DNA of 64,000 bases, from the NCBI RefSeq assembly GCF_021390595.1, contig NZ_JAJEJR010000003.1:1054001-1118000 (forward strand). Reading direction: 5' to 3'. Positions 16,768 to 26,775 of this stretch are shown in pieces. Every line of letters begins with the position of its first letter. Positions within the stretch are counted from its first letter, which is position 1. The stretch is from Paraburkholderia sp. HP33-1. Its GTDB lineage: Bacteria > Pseudomonadota > Gammaproteobacteria > Burkholderiales > Burkholderiaceae. The notes beneath the pieces are model-generated. The model was not told the DNA's origin and made no database searches. It saw nothing but the letters and a program-made list of their open reading frames with translations. The translations under genes and the position numbers were made by a program.

Positions 16768-17229
16768 TTACGCGGTCTTCTTGAGGTTGCCGCAGAAGAT
16801 ATTGACGAAGCCGTCGGCGGGGCTGGTTCGCACGACGAGCGCGTAGTCTCCTGAACGCAATTCGTTCAGTGCAATAGGCACCCTCTTGGACATCCACCTG
16901 CTGAGCTGCGGGAGACGATCGCCGAGGACAACCTGGTCATTCATTGCAATCACAGGTTTGGGCCCGAGGTCGCCACACATGCCCGGATAGATGTAGGTAT
17001 AGAGATGCGGGGGTTGTGCCACGTTCGAGGGTACGCCGCCCACAAAGAGCACAATTTCCGTTGCGTCGCCCACCGGCACCAATGTCGCTTGCGCAATCTT
17101 TCCCGCATTTTGCGATGTGGCGGTGAGCGGAATACTGATCCGCTCACTCGGGGGGCTTGCTATTGCCGTGCTCCAACCCGATGTCAACGCGCAAACGATT
17201 GCCAACGTCGGCAAGGATATCCCTTTCAT
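16768..17229 (-). CDS. Hypothetical periplasmic protein
   Basis: 153 residues with a clear signal peptide (MKGISLPTLAIVCALTSGWS, probable cut after STAIA). The mature part is beta-rich (KIAQATLVPVGDATEIVLFVGG, HLYTYIYPGMC, YALVVRTSP) and ends FVNIFCGNLKKTA. The two cysteines (GMCGDL and FCGNL) are likely disulfide-bonded. The pattern is reminiscent of CHRD or Cu/Zn-SOD-like beta sandwiches, but no motif is firm enough to assign a family. It is convergent with the tetR gene and lies between the efflux locus and the steroid genes, with no apparent link to either. Confidence 0.7.
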   Translation of the reverse strand: MKGISLPTLAIVCALTSGWSTAIASPPSERISIPLTATSQNAGKIAQATLVPVGDATEIVLFVGGVPSNVAQPPHLYTYIYPGMCGDLGPKPVIAMNDQVVLGDRLPQLSRWMSKRVPIALNELRSGDYALVVRTSPADGFVNIFCGNLKKTA

Positions 17230-17529
17230 CGCCGACCTCCTTCATCAAGCACTCGCCATAGACGGATTTGACTATAGTCCGTTTCTGGAGGATTGCTTGA
17301 TTCTGATGGACGAATCCCGGCGACGTGAGGGAACTCCGTTATCTGGCAACGCGGCTCTGACTAATTTGCGTCAATACGCTTTTCCAGCGTCTTCGTGAAT
17401 CGCTTAGCGCGCTCGTCAATAGACTTCACTATTGCTCTCCGCAAAAAATGAAGATGTACTGGTAACCGTCGCCGAGAACCAGCGGCGTCGCTGGTTCTGG
17501 ATGAACGCTTCAACCGATCTCTCCGCTTG
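17230..17529. other. Intergenic stretch without a recognisable gene
   Basis: About 300 nt between the hypothetical periplasmic protein and the end of the OYE-type gene. It is less GC-rich than its surroundings. Short frames here are antisense shadows or lack start signals. No terminator with a T-tract or copy of the island palindrome was found. Confidence 0.5.
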
Positions 17530-18765
17530 TCACTGCTCCGACGCCCGTCGCTGATTCAGAAGCAGGTCGTTGGGTGGATTCAGCACGCACCGCACACCCG
17601 CCGGGTGATAAATGTACGCCACGCAGGAGTTGCAAGCCGTGCATCCCGACCGAGTGAGCGCCCCGCTCCTGAACTTGTTGACCAGATCGGGGTCGTGAAT
17701 CAAGGGCCGCGCCATCACCACGCAGTCAAACCCCTCTGCCATTGCTTTTTCCACACTGGCCATCGAATGCACCCCGCCAAGAAAAGCCAGCGGCAAGCGC
17801 ACCGCTGCGCGGATCTTGCGCGAATGCTCCAGAAAATACATCTCATGGAAGTCGATCTTTGGAGCACCGAGGCCGGCGAGCTTGAACGCCATAGCCCCGA
17901 GGCTGAACTTCTTCTGCGCCATGACCTCTTCCATCGCCTTCTGATTCAGGTTGCCGCCGAAGATGTACCAAGGTGAGTCGACATTGCGGCCACCGGACAG
18001 CACCAGCATGTCGGCACCGGCCTGCTCGAGCGCGCGGGCGGTGACCACGCCGTCCTCGGCGGTGGCACCTTTGGGCACACCATCGGACACGTTGATCTTC
18101 GCGATCACCGCCATGTCCTTTCCTACGGCATCCTTGACAGCTGCAAGCAGCCGCGCGGGAAAGCGCACGCGGTTCACCGCGTTGCCGCCGTAGACGTCGG
18201 TGCGCTTGTTGTCCAGCGGGGAGATGAACTGGTTCAGCAGATAACCGTGGCCCATATGAATTTCGGCCACATCGAAGCCTGCCTCGCGACATAATTTGGC
18301 CGCCTGCACGAACTCCTGGATGACCTGGCGCATGTCAGCCTCGTTCATGGCCCGACGCAGGTAGTTGCCGGCGAACAGCCCTGCCTTGTTGATCCCCCCG
18401 GATGCGCTCATCGCACGTTGGTCCAGCTTCAGGCTCGTGACAAAGGAGCCACCGTGAGTGATCTGCATCGAGGCTTTCGCGCCTCCCGCGTGAATGGCGT
18501 CTGCGAGCACGCGAAGGTCCGGCAGATTCTCTTTCTGGAGTACGAGCTGGTTGGCCAACGTCCGGCCGACTTTGCTCACCGCACCGTATGCGACAGTCGT
18601 CATGCCGACGCCACCGGCAGCCACGTCACCATGGTGCTTCACCAGCGCCTTCGACGGTGCCCCGTCCACGGTCATCGCCTCGTTCGCCCCTGACCTGACG
18701 AAGCGGTTACGCAATGTGATCGGGCCGATCTTGATCGGATCGAAAGGGCTCGGTACTTGCGACAT
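17530..18765 (-). CDS. OYE/dienoyl-CoA reductase-like FMN oxidoreductase
   Basis: 411 residues, corresponding to the N-terminal TIM barrel of 2,4-dienoyl-CoA reductase/old yellow enzyme proteins: FDPIKIGPITLRNRFVRSG at the start, the HMGHGYLLNQFISPLDNKRTD active-site segment, DRYGG-like DVYGG, and the phosphate-binding FLGGVHS near residue 325. A C-terminal cluster C-T-A-C-N-S-C-V with a fourth Cys 11 residues on resembles the Fe-S site of FadH-type enzymes, though with one residue less between the second and third Cys. The C-terminal FAD/NAD domain of FadH is missing. It ends the HsaD-to-HsaF operon and probably reduces an enone or dienoyl intermediate of the steroid; substrate unknown. Confidence 0.85.
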   Translation of the reverse strand: MSQVPSPFDPIKIGPITLRNRFVRSGANEAMTVDGAPSKALVKHHGDVAAGGVGMTTVAYGAVSKVGRTLANQLVLQKENLPDLRVLADAIHAGGAKASMQITHGGSFVTSLKLDQRAMSASGGINKAGLFAGNYLRRAMNEADMRQVIQEFVQAAKLCREAGFDVAEIHMGHGYLLNQFISPLDNKRTDVYGGNAVNRVRFPARLLAAVKDAVGKDMAVIAKINVSDGVPKGATAEDGVVTARALEQAGADMLVLSGGRNVDSPWYIFGGNLNQKAMEEVMAQKKFSLGAMAFKLAGLGAPKIDFHEMYFLEHSRKIRAAVRLPLAFLGGVHSMASVEKAMAEGFDCVVMARPLIHDPDLVNKFRSGALTRSGCTACNSCVAYIYHPAGVRCVLNPPNDLLLNQRRASEQ

Positions 18766-18834
18766 ATTGTTGTCTCCTCTTCAATTATGGAATCGCAAAT
18801 TCAGCGTCGGGTGCTTGCGAGGCGGCGTGGCACG

Positions 18835-19866
18835 CTACTGCAACAACCCGCGCGCCCTCGCCATGGTCATCGCGGTGTCTTCGATCATGTCCTCCTGGCC
18901 GCCCACCATGCCCCGGCGGCCCAGATCGACCAGCAGGTCGCGCGCCGGGATGCCGTATTTCTTCTCGGCACGCTTGGCAAAGAGAAGGAAGGAAGAGTAC
19001 ACGCCGGCATAGCCGAGCGTGAGCGCGTCGCGGTCGATGCGCACCGGGTGGTCCATCATCGGCAGCACCAGATCCTCGGCCACGTCCATGATCTTGTATA
19101 GATCGACGCCAGTCTCGATGCCCATCCGATTAGCCACCGCGACGAACACTTCGAGCGGCGTGTTGCCCGCTCCCGCGCCCAGTCCATTGGTCGAGCCATC
19201 GATGCGTGTCGCGCCCGCTTCGATCGCGGCAAGCGAGTTCGCCACGCCCATCGCGAGATTGTGGTGGCCATGAAAGCCAATCTCGGTCTCAGGCCTGAGC
19301 GCCGCTCGCAACGCCTGCACCCGGTCCGTTACGTCATCGGGCAGCAGATAGCCTGCTGAATCGGTAATGTAGACGCAGTTCGCGCCATAGCTCTCCATCA
19401 GCTTCGCCTGGTCCGCCAGCTTCTCGGGCGAATTCATGTGCGCCATCATCAGAAACGTGCCCGTGTCCATCTCGAGCTTGCGTGCGAGCGTGACGTGTTG
19501 CTCCGACACGTCGGCTTCGGTGCAGTGGGTACAGATACGGATGGTGTGCACCCCGAGATCGCGCGCCATGCGAAGGTGATCGACGGTGCCGATTCCCGGC
19601 AGCAGCAGCGCGGAAATCTTCGCGCGCTTCATGGCCGGCACCACCGCCTTGAGGTACTCCTCGTCGGTATGGCGCGGAAAGCCGTAATTCAACGAAGCGC
19701 CGCCCAGACCGTCGCCATGCGTGACTTCGATGAGCGGCATGCCGGCCTCATCGAGTCCCTTCGCCACCGAGACCATCTGCTCGACGGTGATCTGATGGCG
19801 TTTGGGATGCATGCCGTCGCGCAGCGTGTTGTCGTGGAGGGTGACCTTCTTGCCCTTGAGGTTCAT
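18835..19866 (-). CDS. hsaF: 4-hydroxy-2-oxovalerate/oxohexanoate aldolase
   Basis: 343 residues from ATG 19866, preceded by GAAGGAGA. A DmpG/BphI-like class II pyruvate aldolase: [19 protein letters not shown] carries the metal Asp and catalytic Arg, [21 protein letters not shown] carries the metal His residues, and [18 protein letters not shown] [14 protein letters not shown] precedes the communication domain. It splits 4-hydroxy-2-oxohexanoate into pyruvate and propanal in the last part of ring-A breakdown. It lies 17 nt after the acylating dehydrogenase gene; the two proteins normally form a channelling complex. The neighbouring HsaA/C/D genes support the steroid rather than catechol role. 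Confidence 0.94.
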   Translation of the reverse strand: MNLKGKKVTLHDNTLRDGMHPKRHQITVEQMVSVAKGLDEAGMPLIEVTHGDGLGGASLNYGFPRHTDEEYLKAVVPAMKRAKISALLLPGIGTVDHLRMARDLGVHTIRICTHCTEADVSEQHVTLARKLEMDTGTFLMMAHMNSPEKLADQAKLMESYGANCVYITDSAGYLLPDDVTDRVQALRAALRPETEIGFHGHHNLAMGVANSLAAIEAGATRIDGSTNGLGAGAGNTPLEVFVAVANRMGIETGVDLYKIMDVAEDLVLPMMDHPVRIDRDALTLGYAGVYSSFLLFAKRAEKKYGIPARDLLVDLGRRGMVGGQEDMIEDTAMTMARARGLLQ

Positions 19867-19883
19867 GTCTTGTCTCCTTCGGC

Positions 19884-20801
19884 TTAGGCGCAAACGCGTT
19901 CAAGCGTGAGTTTCCCGGCGAGGATTTCCTCCGCGAACATTTCCCCGGTACGCGCCGCTGCTGCCGTCATGATGTCGAGATTGCCGGCATATTTCGGCAA
20001 ATAATCGCCCAGACCCTCGACCTCCATGAAGACCGACACACGATGTGTCTCCGGATCGATGACAGGGCCATTCACCAGCTTGTAGCCGGGCACGTACTTC
20101 TGCACCTCGGTGATCATCGCGTGCACGGACGCCTCGATCTCGGCCGCCCGGGGGGCGTCCTCGGTGAGGCAGTAAATCGTGTCGCGCATGATGAGCGGCG
20201 GCTCGGCCGGATTGATGACGATGATCGCCTTGCCCTCATCCGCGCCGCCCACGGTTTCGATCGCACTGGCCGTGGTCCGCGTGAATTCATCGATGTTCTT
20301 GCGCGTACCCGGACCGACCGAGCGCGACGATACCGAAGCAACGATCTCCGCATACTTCACCTTCTGCACGCGGGAGACCGCGGCCACCATCGGAATGGTG
20401 GCCTGGCCGCCGCAGGTCACCATGTTCACGTTCATCTCACGCTTGCCCAGATGTTCGGAGAGGTTGACCGGCGGCACGCAATACGGACCGATGGCCGCCG
20501 GCGTGAGGTCGATCATCAGCACGCCTAGCGCATTCAGCTTGCGTGAATTCTCGGCATGCACGTAAGCGCTGGTAGCGTCGAAGGCGATCTGCACGCCATC
20601 GGCCAGCACATGCGGCAGCAGCCCGTCCACGCCAGCCGCGCTCGTCTTGATACCCAACTCGCTCGCACGCCTGAGCCCGTCGGAATCCGGATCGATCCCG
20701 ACCATCCAGACCGGCTCCAGCACTGCGCTGCGCTTTAGCTTGGCCAGCAAATCGGTGCCGATGTTTCCGGGACCGATGATCGCGCATCTGATTTTTTCCA
20801 T
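19884..20801 (-). CDS. hsaG: Acylating acetaldehyde/propanal dehydrogenase
   Basis: 305 residues, the usual length for DmpF/BphJ/HsaG enzymes. N-terminal Rossmann motif [19 protein letters not shown], catalytic Cys in [16 protein letters not shown] (about residue 127) and the Ser-rich [22 protein letters not shown] segment. It oxidises propanal released by the aldolase to propionyl-CoA with NAD and CoA. It sits 16 nt after hsaA and 17 nt before hsaF in the same operon, in line with the obligate aldolase-dehydrogenase complex. Confidence 0.94.
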   Translation of the reverse strand: MEKIRCAIIGPGNIGTDLLAKLKRSAVLEPVWMVGIDPDSDGLRRASELGIKTSAAGVDGLLPHVLADGVQIAFDATSAYVHAENSRKLNALGVLMIDLTPAAIGPYCVPPVNLSEHLGKREMNVNMVTCGGQATIPMVAAVSRVQKVKYAEIVASVSSRSVGPGTRKNIDEFTRTTASAIETVGGADEGKAIIVINPAEPPLIMRDTIYCLTEDAPRAAEIEASVHAMITEVQKYVPGYKLVNGPVIDPETHRVSVFMEVEGLGDYLPKYAGNLDIMTAAAARTGEMFAEEILAGKLTLERVCA

Positions 20802-20817
20802 GGTCAGTACGCTCCAG

Positions 20818-22020
20818 TCAGAGAAAGTAGTCCTTGTTTTCCTGGCCCATCAACACGGAGCCCCACCCCCGTCCATAGATTTCGAACTGGTTGGCAATGT
20901 GTTGTCGACCGACCATGATGTCGTTCATGATCCGGCCATAGGGGTTCTTGTTGTAGACCGCCGCGCCGCCCACGGCCTTGAAAAGGCGCGCGGCGGCAAT
21001 CGACACGCGTTCCGGGGGAAGGCTCGCCTGGAACCGGTATTGCGAGCGCAATTCGACCGGAGGCAATTCACGACGCTCGGCATAGGACCACAGCACGTCG
21101 AAGTTGCGCTGCAGGATCAGCTTGAGCTGATCGACCTCGTTTTGTGCTTCAGCAATCGCCAGCGTCGCGATCGGGTCCTGCGTGGTGCGCATGCCAAACA
21201 GGTTGGCGCGCGTCTTCGCGGTTTCCTGCATCTGGTCGATCATCCCTTGCAGCGCACCGATGGCCGGCGTCGACACGGCCCGGCAAAACACCTGTCCGTA
21301 CGGAAGACGATAGAGCGCCCCATCGTTCACCGCGTGGCCCGGATGCTCACACAGGAACCCGCCCATCCCGGACATCACGCGGTAGTCCGGCACGAACACA
21401 TCGTTGACGACGATGTCGTCGCTTCCCGTCCCCCGCAACCCGGGCGTGTCCCAGGCGTCCACGATTTCGTAGTCGCTGCGCGGCAGCAGGAACGTGCCTT
21501 GAGTCGGCTGACCGTCAGGATTGAGGATCATCCCGCCAAGCAGCACCCACTTGCAGTGGGCCGAACCGCTCGAGTAACCCCAGCGTCCGCTGAAACGGAA
21601 TCCGCCTTCGACCGGCGTCGCCTTGCCTCCGGGCATGTATGTCGAAGATGCGAGGGTGCTGTCGTCTTCGCCCCACACCTCCTGCTGCGCACGTTCGTCA
21701 TAGCAGGCGATCTGCCAGGGGTGCACCGCCACGACGCTATAGACCCACGCGGAGGACATGTCGCCCTCACCCAGGGCCATCACGATGTCGAAAAAGACGT
21801 TCGGATGCATCTCGTAGCCGCCCCAACGCTTCGGCTGCAGCACCCGGAAAAGTCCCGCCTCCTTGAAGTCGGCGATGGTCTCGGGGGGGATCTGCCGGCC
21901 GCTTTCCCCAAGCTTTGCCCGTTCCCGCAGCGTCGGAATCAATGCCCTCGCGCGCGCGACGAGCTCCTCCGGAGTAGGAGAGGCCTCACCGACTTGATCC
22001 AACCTGAGTGGTTTGTTCAT
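20818..22020 (-). CDS. hsaA: Flavin-dependent 3-HSA 4-hydroxylase, oxygenase component
   Basis: 400 residues from ATG 22020, with AGGAG 6 nt upstream; an in-frame ATG at 22053 lacks such a site. The acyl-CoA-dehydrogenase fold is evident ([20 protein letters not shown] at the N-terminus, [21 protein letters not shown] in the middle, [20 protein letters not shown] at the end), as in two-component phenol hydroxylases HsaA/TesA2/HpaB-C2. It hydroxylates 3-HSA at C4 using reduced flavin from the reductase encoded at 49,111. Same operon as hsaC, hsaD, hsaG and hsaF. Confidence 0.92.
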   Translation of the reverse strand: MNKPLRLDQVGEASPTPEELVARARALIPTLRERAKLGESGRQIPPETIADFKEAGLFRVLQPKRWGGYEMHPNVFFDIVMALGEGDMSSAWVYSVVAVHPWQIACYDERAQQEVWGEDDSTLASSTYMPGGKATPVEGGFRFSGRWGYSSGSAHCKWVLLGGMILNPDGQPTQGTFLLPRSDYEIVDAWDTPGLRGTGSDDIVVNDVFVPDYRVMSGMGGFLCEHPGHAVNDGALYRLPYGQVFCRAVSTPAIGALQGMIDQMQETAKTRANLFGMRTTQDPIATLAIAEAQNEVDQLKLILQRNFDVLWSYAERRELPPVELRSQYRFQASLPPERVSIAAARLFKAVGGAAVYNKNPYGRIMNDIMVGRQHIANQFEIYGRGWGSVLMGQENKDYFL

Positions 22021-22070
22021 ATAGACTCCTAAATAGTATTTCGTCCTTGCCAAGATGGGTTAGCGCTCGA

Positions 22071-22958
22071 TTACGCGCTCGGCGGCGCCTGCCAGTGATG
22101 GCCCCAGTGGCTGCCGCGCGTCGTTTCAAACACTGTGTGTTCTTTCTCCCAATCCTTCACCAGGCCGCCACAGCCGAATTCCAACGCGAAGCCGCCCGGG
22201 GTCCAAACGTAGAAGGACGTCATGTCGTCGTTCACGTGTCGTCCGAGCGATGCCGCCAGCGGCACCTGGTGAGCCGCGACACGGTCAAGCGCCCGCCCAA
22301 CCTCGTCCATGTCGGGCACCTCGAGCATCATGTGAATGCAGTTCGCCGGGCTCGGCATCTCCGCCAGCGCCAGGCTGTGCTGCCGCGGATTGCAGTGCAG
22401 GAAATGGATACGCCCGACTTTGTCCGGGCCGAAGGGGACGTGCAGAATATCCGACATCCCGAAGCCCATCGTTTGCGTCCAGAACTCTTTGGTTGCGTCG
22501 AAGTTCAGGCTAGGCAACACCACGTGCCCCATCCCCATCGAACCCGTCACGAAGGCAGACACCCCGATCGGCGAAACAAAACGGGTAAAGTCGGAGATCG
22601 GTCCCCAGTACACCTCGATGCGATTGCCGGACGGATCGGTGCAGGTGAACATGTCGGTCACCTTGCGAAGTGCGCACTGCGACGGATTCCCTGCGGAAAC
22701 CTCCACGTTCGCATTGACGAGCTTGCTGCGCAGCGCGACAAAGTCCGCCTCGCTGCGCATCTCCCAGCCCGAGGCAACCAGGCCGTCGCGATCGCCCTCG
22801 ACGACGAGCACGCGGTGCTCCCGGCCATCGATCTTCAGATACAACGACCCATCCGGGCCATCGGCAGCAGCCATGCCTACGACCTGAGTGGCGAAGTGCC
22901 GCCACTTCCCGAGATCGGTCGTTTGCACGACCAGGTAGCCAAGTTGGTCAATCTTCAT
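22071..22958 (-). CDS. hsaC: Extradiol (meta-cleavage) dioxygenase for 3,4-DHSA
   Basis: 295 residues from ATG 22958 (AGGAGAGGGC upstream). A two-domain type I extradiol dioxygenase (VOC fold). Fe(II) ligands His145 (MGMGHVVLP), His209 (NCIHMMLEV) and Glu260 (GGFALEFG) are all present at the spacing of BphC/HsaC enzymes. It opens ring A of the 3,4-dihydroxylated 9,10-secosteroid between C4 and C5. Flanked by the oxygenase and KshB genes, with HsaD just beyond, which supports the steroid assignment over biphenyl. Also known as tesB in Comamonas. Confidence 0.93.
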   Translation of the reverse strand: MKIDQLGYLVVQTTDLGKWRHFATQVVGMAAADGPDGSLYLKIDGREHRVLVVEGDRDGLVASGWEMRSEADFVALRSKLVNANVEVSAGNPSQCALRKVTDMFTCTDPSGNRIEVYWGPISDFTRFVSPIGVSAFVTGSMGMGHVVLPSLNFDATKEFWTQTMGFGMSDILHVPFGPDKVGRIHFLHCNPRQHSLALAEMPSPANCIHMMLEVPDMDEVGRALDRVAAHQVPLAASLGRHVNDDMTSFYVWTPGGFALEFGCGGLVKDWEKEHTVFETTRGSHWGHHWQAPPSA

Positions 22959-23032
22959 GCCCTCTCCTATTGATGGTTTCGTAAAACGTGAACACGCAGG
23001 TACGCGCAACGGGGCTGGATGAGATGGCCGCT

Positions 23033-24073
23033 CTATCCGTCGAAACTGATGCGAACCACGCTCGTATCCGGTACCGCCTGGCAGGCAAGGACATAGCCCT
23101 CGGCCAAATCATTGTCGTCGAGCAGGAAGTTGCCGAGCATCGAAACCTTGCCGTCGATCACTTTGCAAACACAGGCGCCGCACCTGCCTTCGCGACACGA
23201 ATGCGGCGCTGCGAGCCGCGCGCCCAGCATCGCGTCGAGCAACGTTTCGTCACGTGCCCAATCAACCGTGCAGGTCGCCCCATTCAGGCTGACTTCCAGC
23301 TTGCTGTCCGGCTCGCCGGATGCTTGCGCGATCGGTTGGCGAGGCGTGTCTTGCGGAGCGCTCGCCAGCGAGACGAAGCGCTCGACGTGCACACGTTTCT
23401 TCGTCACGCCGAGGCTCGCGAGCGCCGCCAGCGCGCAGTCCATATACGGCTCGGGGCCGCAAATGAATGCCTCGAAGCTGGCATACGGCCGCGCGAGGGC
23501 GGTGAGCAAATCGACACGCGGCAAGCCCTGCACGCTTTCCAGCCAGTGATACACCACCAAGCGCCCGGCATATTGGCTTGCCAACGTACGGAGTTCCTGC
23601 GCGAAAATGACCGAGCGCTCGTCGCGGTTGGCATAGACGAGCACGACGCGACCCGTGCCTTCGTGCAAGGCCAATTTGAGAATCGACATGACCGGCGTGA
23701 CGCCGCTCCCACCGGCGAAGAGCAGGAAGTCGCCGTCAAGCTGGCGCGGCGTAAATGCGCCGACCGGCGGCAGCACCTGCACATCATCCCCGGCCCGCAG
23801 GTTGTCGCAGATCCAGTTCGACGCGACGCCGCCCTTCACGCGCTTGACCGTCACCTTCATCGCTTCGCCCAACGCCGGCGAGCTCGCGAGTGAATAACAG
23901 CGCATGACTTCACCGCCGTCGCCCGGTATGCGCAAGGTCAGGAACTGACCCGGACGGTAATCGAATCGCGCAGCGTCGTCAGGCCGTGCAAAGACGATGG
24001 ATTTCGCGTCGTCTGTCTCATCGATTACAGCACTCACGCGCAACGTGTGGAATTGGGAGGCTTCAACAGTCAT
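23033..24073 (-). CDS. kshB: Ferredoxin reductase component of 3-ketosteroid 9alpha-hydroxylase
   Basis: 346 residues from ATG 24073. FAD-binding barrel with MRCYSLASSP (R-x-Y-S), NAD-binding domain with FAGGSGVTPVMSILK and FICGPEPYMD, then a C-terminal plant-type [2Fe-2S] domain with SCREGRCGACVCKV (C-x4-C-x2-C) and the last ligand in YVLACQAV. This order is that of KshB and PaaE-type reductases. It passes electrons from NADH to the Rieske oxygenase encoded at 26,776. It lies 25 nt after hsaD in the same operon, separated from kshA by one MFS gene. Confidence 0.9.
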   Translation of the reverse strand: MTVEASQFHTLRVSAVIDETDDAKSIVFARPDDAARFDYRPGQFLTLRIPGDGGEVMRCYSLASSPALGEAMKVTVKRVKGGVASNWICDNLRAGDDVQVLPPVGAFTPRQLDGDFLLFAGGSGVTPVMSILKLALHEGTGRVVLVYANRDERSVIFAQELRTLASQYAGRLVVYHWLESVQGLPRVDLLTALARPYASFEAFICGPEPYMDCALAALASLGVTKKRVHVERFVSLASAPQDTPRQPIAQASGEPDSKLEVSLNGATCTVDWARDETLLDAMLGARLAAPHSCREGRCGACVCKVIDGKVSMLGNFLLDDNDLAEGYVLACQAVPDTSVVRISFDG

Positions 24074-24098
24074 GGTGCACAATCCATTCAGCAATCGG

Positions 24099-24941
24099 TC
24101 ACGCGTGACTCAGGAAGTCGTCAATCTCGCGATTGAAGTACCCTGGCTGCTCGAGCATGAACCAGTGGCCCGCATCGGTGGAGATGACGACGCGCGCATT
24201 GGGCACGCGCTGCGCAACCACCAGCGCATGCCGTACCGGCAGGAACTGGTCTTTCGCGCCCCAGAAGCACAACACAGGCATCTTCAATTCGTGCAGGCGA
24301 TCCGCGTAGACACCGACTCGCATCGTGCTGAAAACTTCAGGGGGCTGCTCGATCCATACCGGCAGGCGCTCGTCGATCGCTTCCTCCGTGATGGTGGCCG
24401 GGTCGGCAACGATCAGGTGCAGCACTTTGCGCATGGAGTCCCGATCCGTGAGGCGCTGAGCCACCATGCCGCCCAATGCCTTCAGGCCCGGCATGTCGGC
24501 GGCCCAGAGCGCGGGATCCTCCACGCCGCCCGGGCCCATCACGACGAGCCGGTCCACCTTGTCAGGGTGGGTGAGCGCAAACTCGAACGCGATTGCGCCT
24601 CCCAGCGAGTTTCCGACAGGGATCACGGAACGCACTTCCTTCTGGATCAGCAGGTCATTCAGCACTTCGACGTGCAGGGTCGATGTGTAGGCGAGGTCGC
24701 GCGGCTTGTCCGATAACCCATAGCCAAGGTAGTCAGGCACGAGAACGTGCCAGCCTTGCCTCGCGAAGTAGTCGATGTTCAGCTTGAAGTTCGAGTAGCC
24801 GCTCGCACCGACGCCACTGCCGTGGAGAAACATCAACGACGGGCGATCGTCACGTACGCTGCCAAGCTCGTGCAGGTGCAGTTTCAGGTTACCGCGCACG
24901 GTCACATAGTGACCGACCGGGATAGGCGTTGCGTTCGACAT
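24099..24941 (-). CDS. hsaD: 4,5-9,10-diseco-steroid hydrolase (alpha/beta fold)
   Basis: 280 residues from ATG 24941 (AGGA about 9 nt upstream). Meta-cleavage-product hydrolase with triad Ser112 (VGNSLGG), Asp231 (GAKDQFLP) and His259 (DAGHWFM), and oxyanion segment FLHGSGVGASG. It cuts the C-C bond of the ring-opened 4,9-DSHA, yielding the HIP ring C/D acid and 2-hydroxyhexa-2,4-dienoate. The frame is open to 25019, but the promoter-like elements at 25018-25064 overlap that extension. First gene of the operon hsaD-kshB-hsaC-hsaA-hsaG-hsaF-OYE. Confidence 0.93.
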   Translation of the reverse strand: MSNATPIPVGHYVTVRGNLKLHLHELGSVRDDRPSLMFLHGSGVGASGYSNFKLNIDYFARQGWHVLVPDYLGYGLSDKPRDLAYTSTLHVEVLNDLLIQKEVRSVIPVGNSLGGAIAFEFALTHPDKVDRLVVMGPGGVEDPALWAADMPGLKALGGMVAQRLTDRDSMRKVLHLIVADPATITEEAIDERLPVWIEQPPEVFSTMRVGVYADRLHELKMPVLCFWGAKDQFLPVRHALVVAQRVPNARVVISTDAGHWFMLEQPGYFNREIDDFLSHA

Positions 24942-25017
24942 GGCTTGTTTTCCTGAATATTCCTGACTATTGCTGGCCATTGCTGGCGTTGAGTTCGCAA
25001 TCGCGTGAGGCTGGATC

Positions 25018-25064
25018 AAACTATGCCAGGTGATCCGCGAACCCGCATGGTCTGCTTAGACTAG
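25018..25064 (-). promoter_or_regulatory. Steroid-island palindromic element 2 with -10-like box
   Basis: In transcription direction: CTAGTCT-AAGC-AGACCATG (25064-25046), 22 nt, then TAGTTT (25023-25018). The arms are compensatorily changed (GTCT/AGAC instead of GTCC/GGAC), which keeps the dyad symmetry. It drives the hsaD operon; the start codon is about 105 nt downstream. Confidence 0.65.
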
Positions 25065-25109
25065 AGGTACCGACTCCTGGCACTAGCGCGTGAGCCGCGT
25101 TGCCGAGAA

Positions 25110-26633
25110 TCAGCGCGCGCCCGCTGTGCCCCTGCGCGGGCGCTGCCTCGTCGACCCGGCGGCCAGCGGGCGCAATCGCCATGCAGCGCACATGGCCAAC
25201 AGGCACAAGCCGCAGACCATGAGGAACACGTCATTGAACGAGGCGAGCCGCGCGGCGGAGTGCGCGGCACCGCCGAGCTGCACGCCGTGCGCGGACAACC
25301 GCCATTGCAGGACGACTCCGCACAGGCTGACGCCAATCGAGCCGCCCATCAGGGTCAGGAAGCTGATCGAGCTCGACGCGTAGGACAGCGACTCTGGCGG
25401 CAGCTCGCGCATCGCCCCCAGATTCAGCGATGGCAGCACAAATCCCAATCCGACTCGCCCGAACATGGTGATGGCGATCAACCACCAAAGCGGTGTGCTG
25501 ACATCGAGCCGTATCATCAGCGCGAACGACGCTGCCATCACGAGGAGTCCCAGGCTGACCATCCTGTATGGCGGCTGGCGATCGGCAATCCGGCCCGCGA
25601 CGGCAAGCGTCACCATCAGAAGCAGGCTCGAAGGCAGAAGCACGGAGCCCGTGAACGATGGCGAGAGTCCGAGGGCAACCTGCAGATACACGGGCAGCAG
25701 GTAGGTCGAGCCGTATAGCGCAGCGCCATAGGTGCATGCGACGAAGCAACCCATCGCAAACTGGCGATACCGGAAGAGACCAAGGTCCAGCAACGGCTTG
25801 ACGCTCGTGGCCGACATCCGCCGTTTCAGACGCGCTTGCCATGCGAGGAAGCTGGCGAGCACGGCCAGTGCGCCACCGAGCAGTGCAGCGGCCATTGCCA
25901 GCTGCCGGCTTTGCACGGCGACCAGTCCGTTGAGTATGAGCACGGTGCCCGCGCTAGCGAGCAACAACCCCAGCCAATCCAGCGATGAGCCATCGTCGAG
26001 TTCCGAAGCCGTGCCGCCTGGCATGACATCCGGTACGTAGCGTCGTGCCAGCCAGACGGCGAGCAGGCAGACAGGGGCCGAGAAGAAAAACGGCGCACGC
26101 CATCCGATTGCCTGGATCAGCAGCCCGCCGACGATCGGCGACAAGGCCGGCACCAACACGGTGCCGGCGATGTAGACAGCCGAGACGCGCCCTTGCTCGT
26201 GGGGCTGAAACGCCCGCATGACGACCACGGGCGCGATAGGCATCACGGCTCCCGCCGCGATGCCTTGCACCACGCGCGCGATCAGCACAACGGGAAAGTT
26301 CCAGGCGAGACCGCCCAACGCCCCACCGGCCACCTGCATCAACATGCAGCCGTAACACACATAGCGGTAGCCGAAGCGCGAGAGCAGCCAGGGCGTGGTC
26401 AGCATGGCTGCGGTGTTTGCCGCCATGAAACCGGAGACGACCCATTGCACGCGATCCTGACCGATCTCGAAGTGGCGGCTCAAAACCGGCACGGCAACAT
26501 TGAAGTCCACGGACGCCATCACAGCAGCCACCAGGGCGACCATGATGGCCAACAACAGCAACCATCGATGTCGCGTGTCGTTACGCTCATGCAGCAGGTG
26601 ATCTGAATTAGCACGTTCGCCGGTTGTTGCCAT
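25110..26633 (-). CDS. DHA2-type MFS transporter in the steroid island
   Basis: About 507 residues from ATG 26633 (GGGGAA upstream), with about 14 hydrophobic helices. It begins RHRWLLLLAIMVALVAAVMA and carries the D-x-x-V-A-V-P motif (SVDFNVAVPVLSRHF) typical of EmrB/QacA-like exporters. It lies downstream of kshA on the same strand (142 nt gap) and probably shares its transcript. A role in exporting steroid intermediates or tolerating bile salts is an inference from position. The frame is open to 26843, but that part overlaps the kshA 3' end and lacks a ribosome-binding site. Confidence 0.85.
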   Translation of the reverse strand: MATTGERANSDHLLHERNDTRHRWLLLLAIMVALVAAVMASVDFNVAVPVLSRHFEIGQDRVQWVVSGFMAANTAAMLTTPWLLSRFGYRYVCYGCMLMQVAGGALGGLAWNFPVVLIARVVQGIAAGAVMPIAPVVVMRAFQPHEQGRVSAVYIAGTVLVPALSPIVGGLLIQAIGWRAPFFFSAPVCLLAVWLARRYVPDVMPGGTASELDDGSSLDWLGLLLASAGTVLILNGLVAVQSRQLAMAAALLGGALAVLASFLAWQARLKRRMSATSVKPLLDLGLFRYRQFAMGCFVACTYGAALYGSTYLLPVYLQVALGLSPSFTGSVLLPSSLLLMVTLAVAGRIADRQPPYRMVSLGLLVMAASFALMIRLDVSTPLWWLIAITMFGRVGLGFVLPSLNLGAMRELPPESLSYASSSISFLTLMGGSIGVSLCGVVLQWRLSAHGVQLGGAAHSAARLASFNDVFLMVCGLCLLAMCAAWRLRPLAAGSTRQRPRRGTAGAR

Positions 26634-26775
26634 CACTTCCCCACAGGCTGGATGTTGTTTCACTGCGAAGGGCCGGGATCCGGGCAAAAAAATAGAAGCA
26701 CTCGCATGCGTGGCGCACGTCGCGCCAACGCATGCTTGCGCTTCCTCCCCGTTGCTTACCCTGTGGTCCTGGCGA

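Noticed and set aside
17117..17398. 93-codon plus-strand frame near the hypothetical periplasmic protein
   Set aside because: Mostly antisense to the signal-peptide-bearing gene; no start signal.
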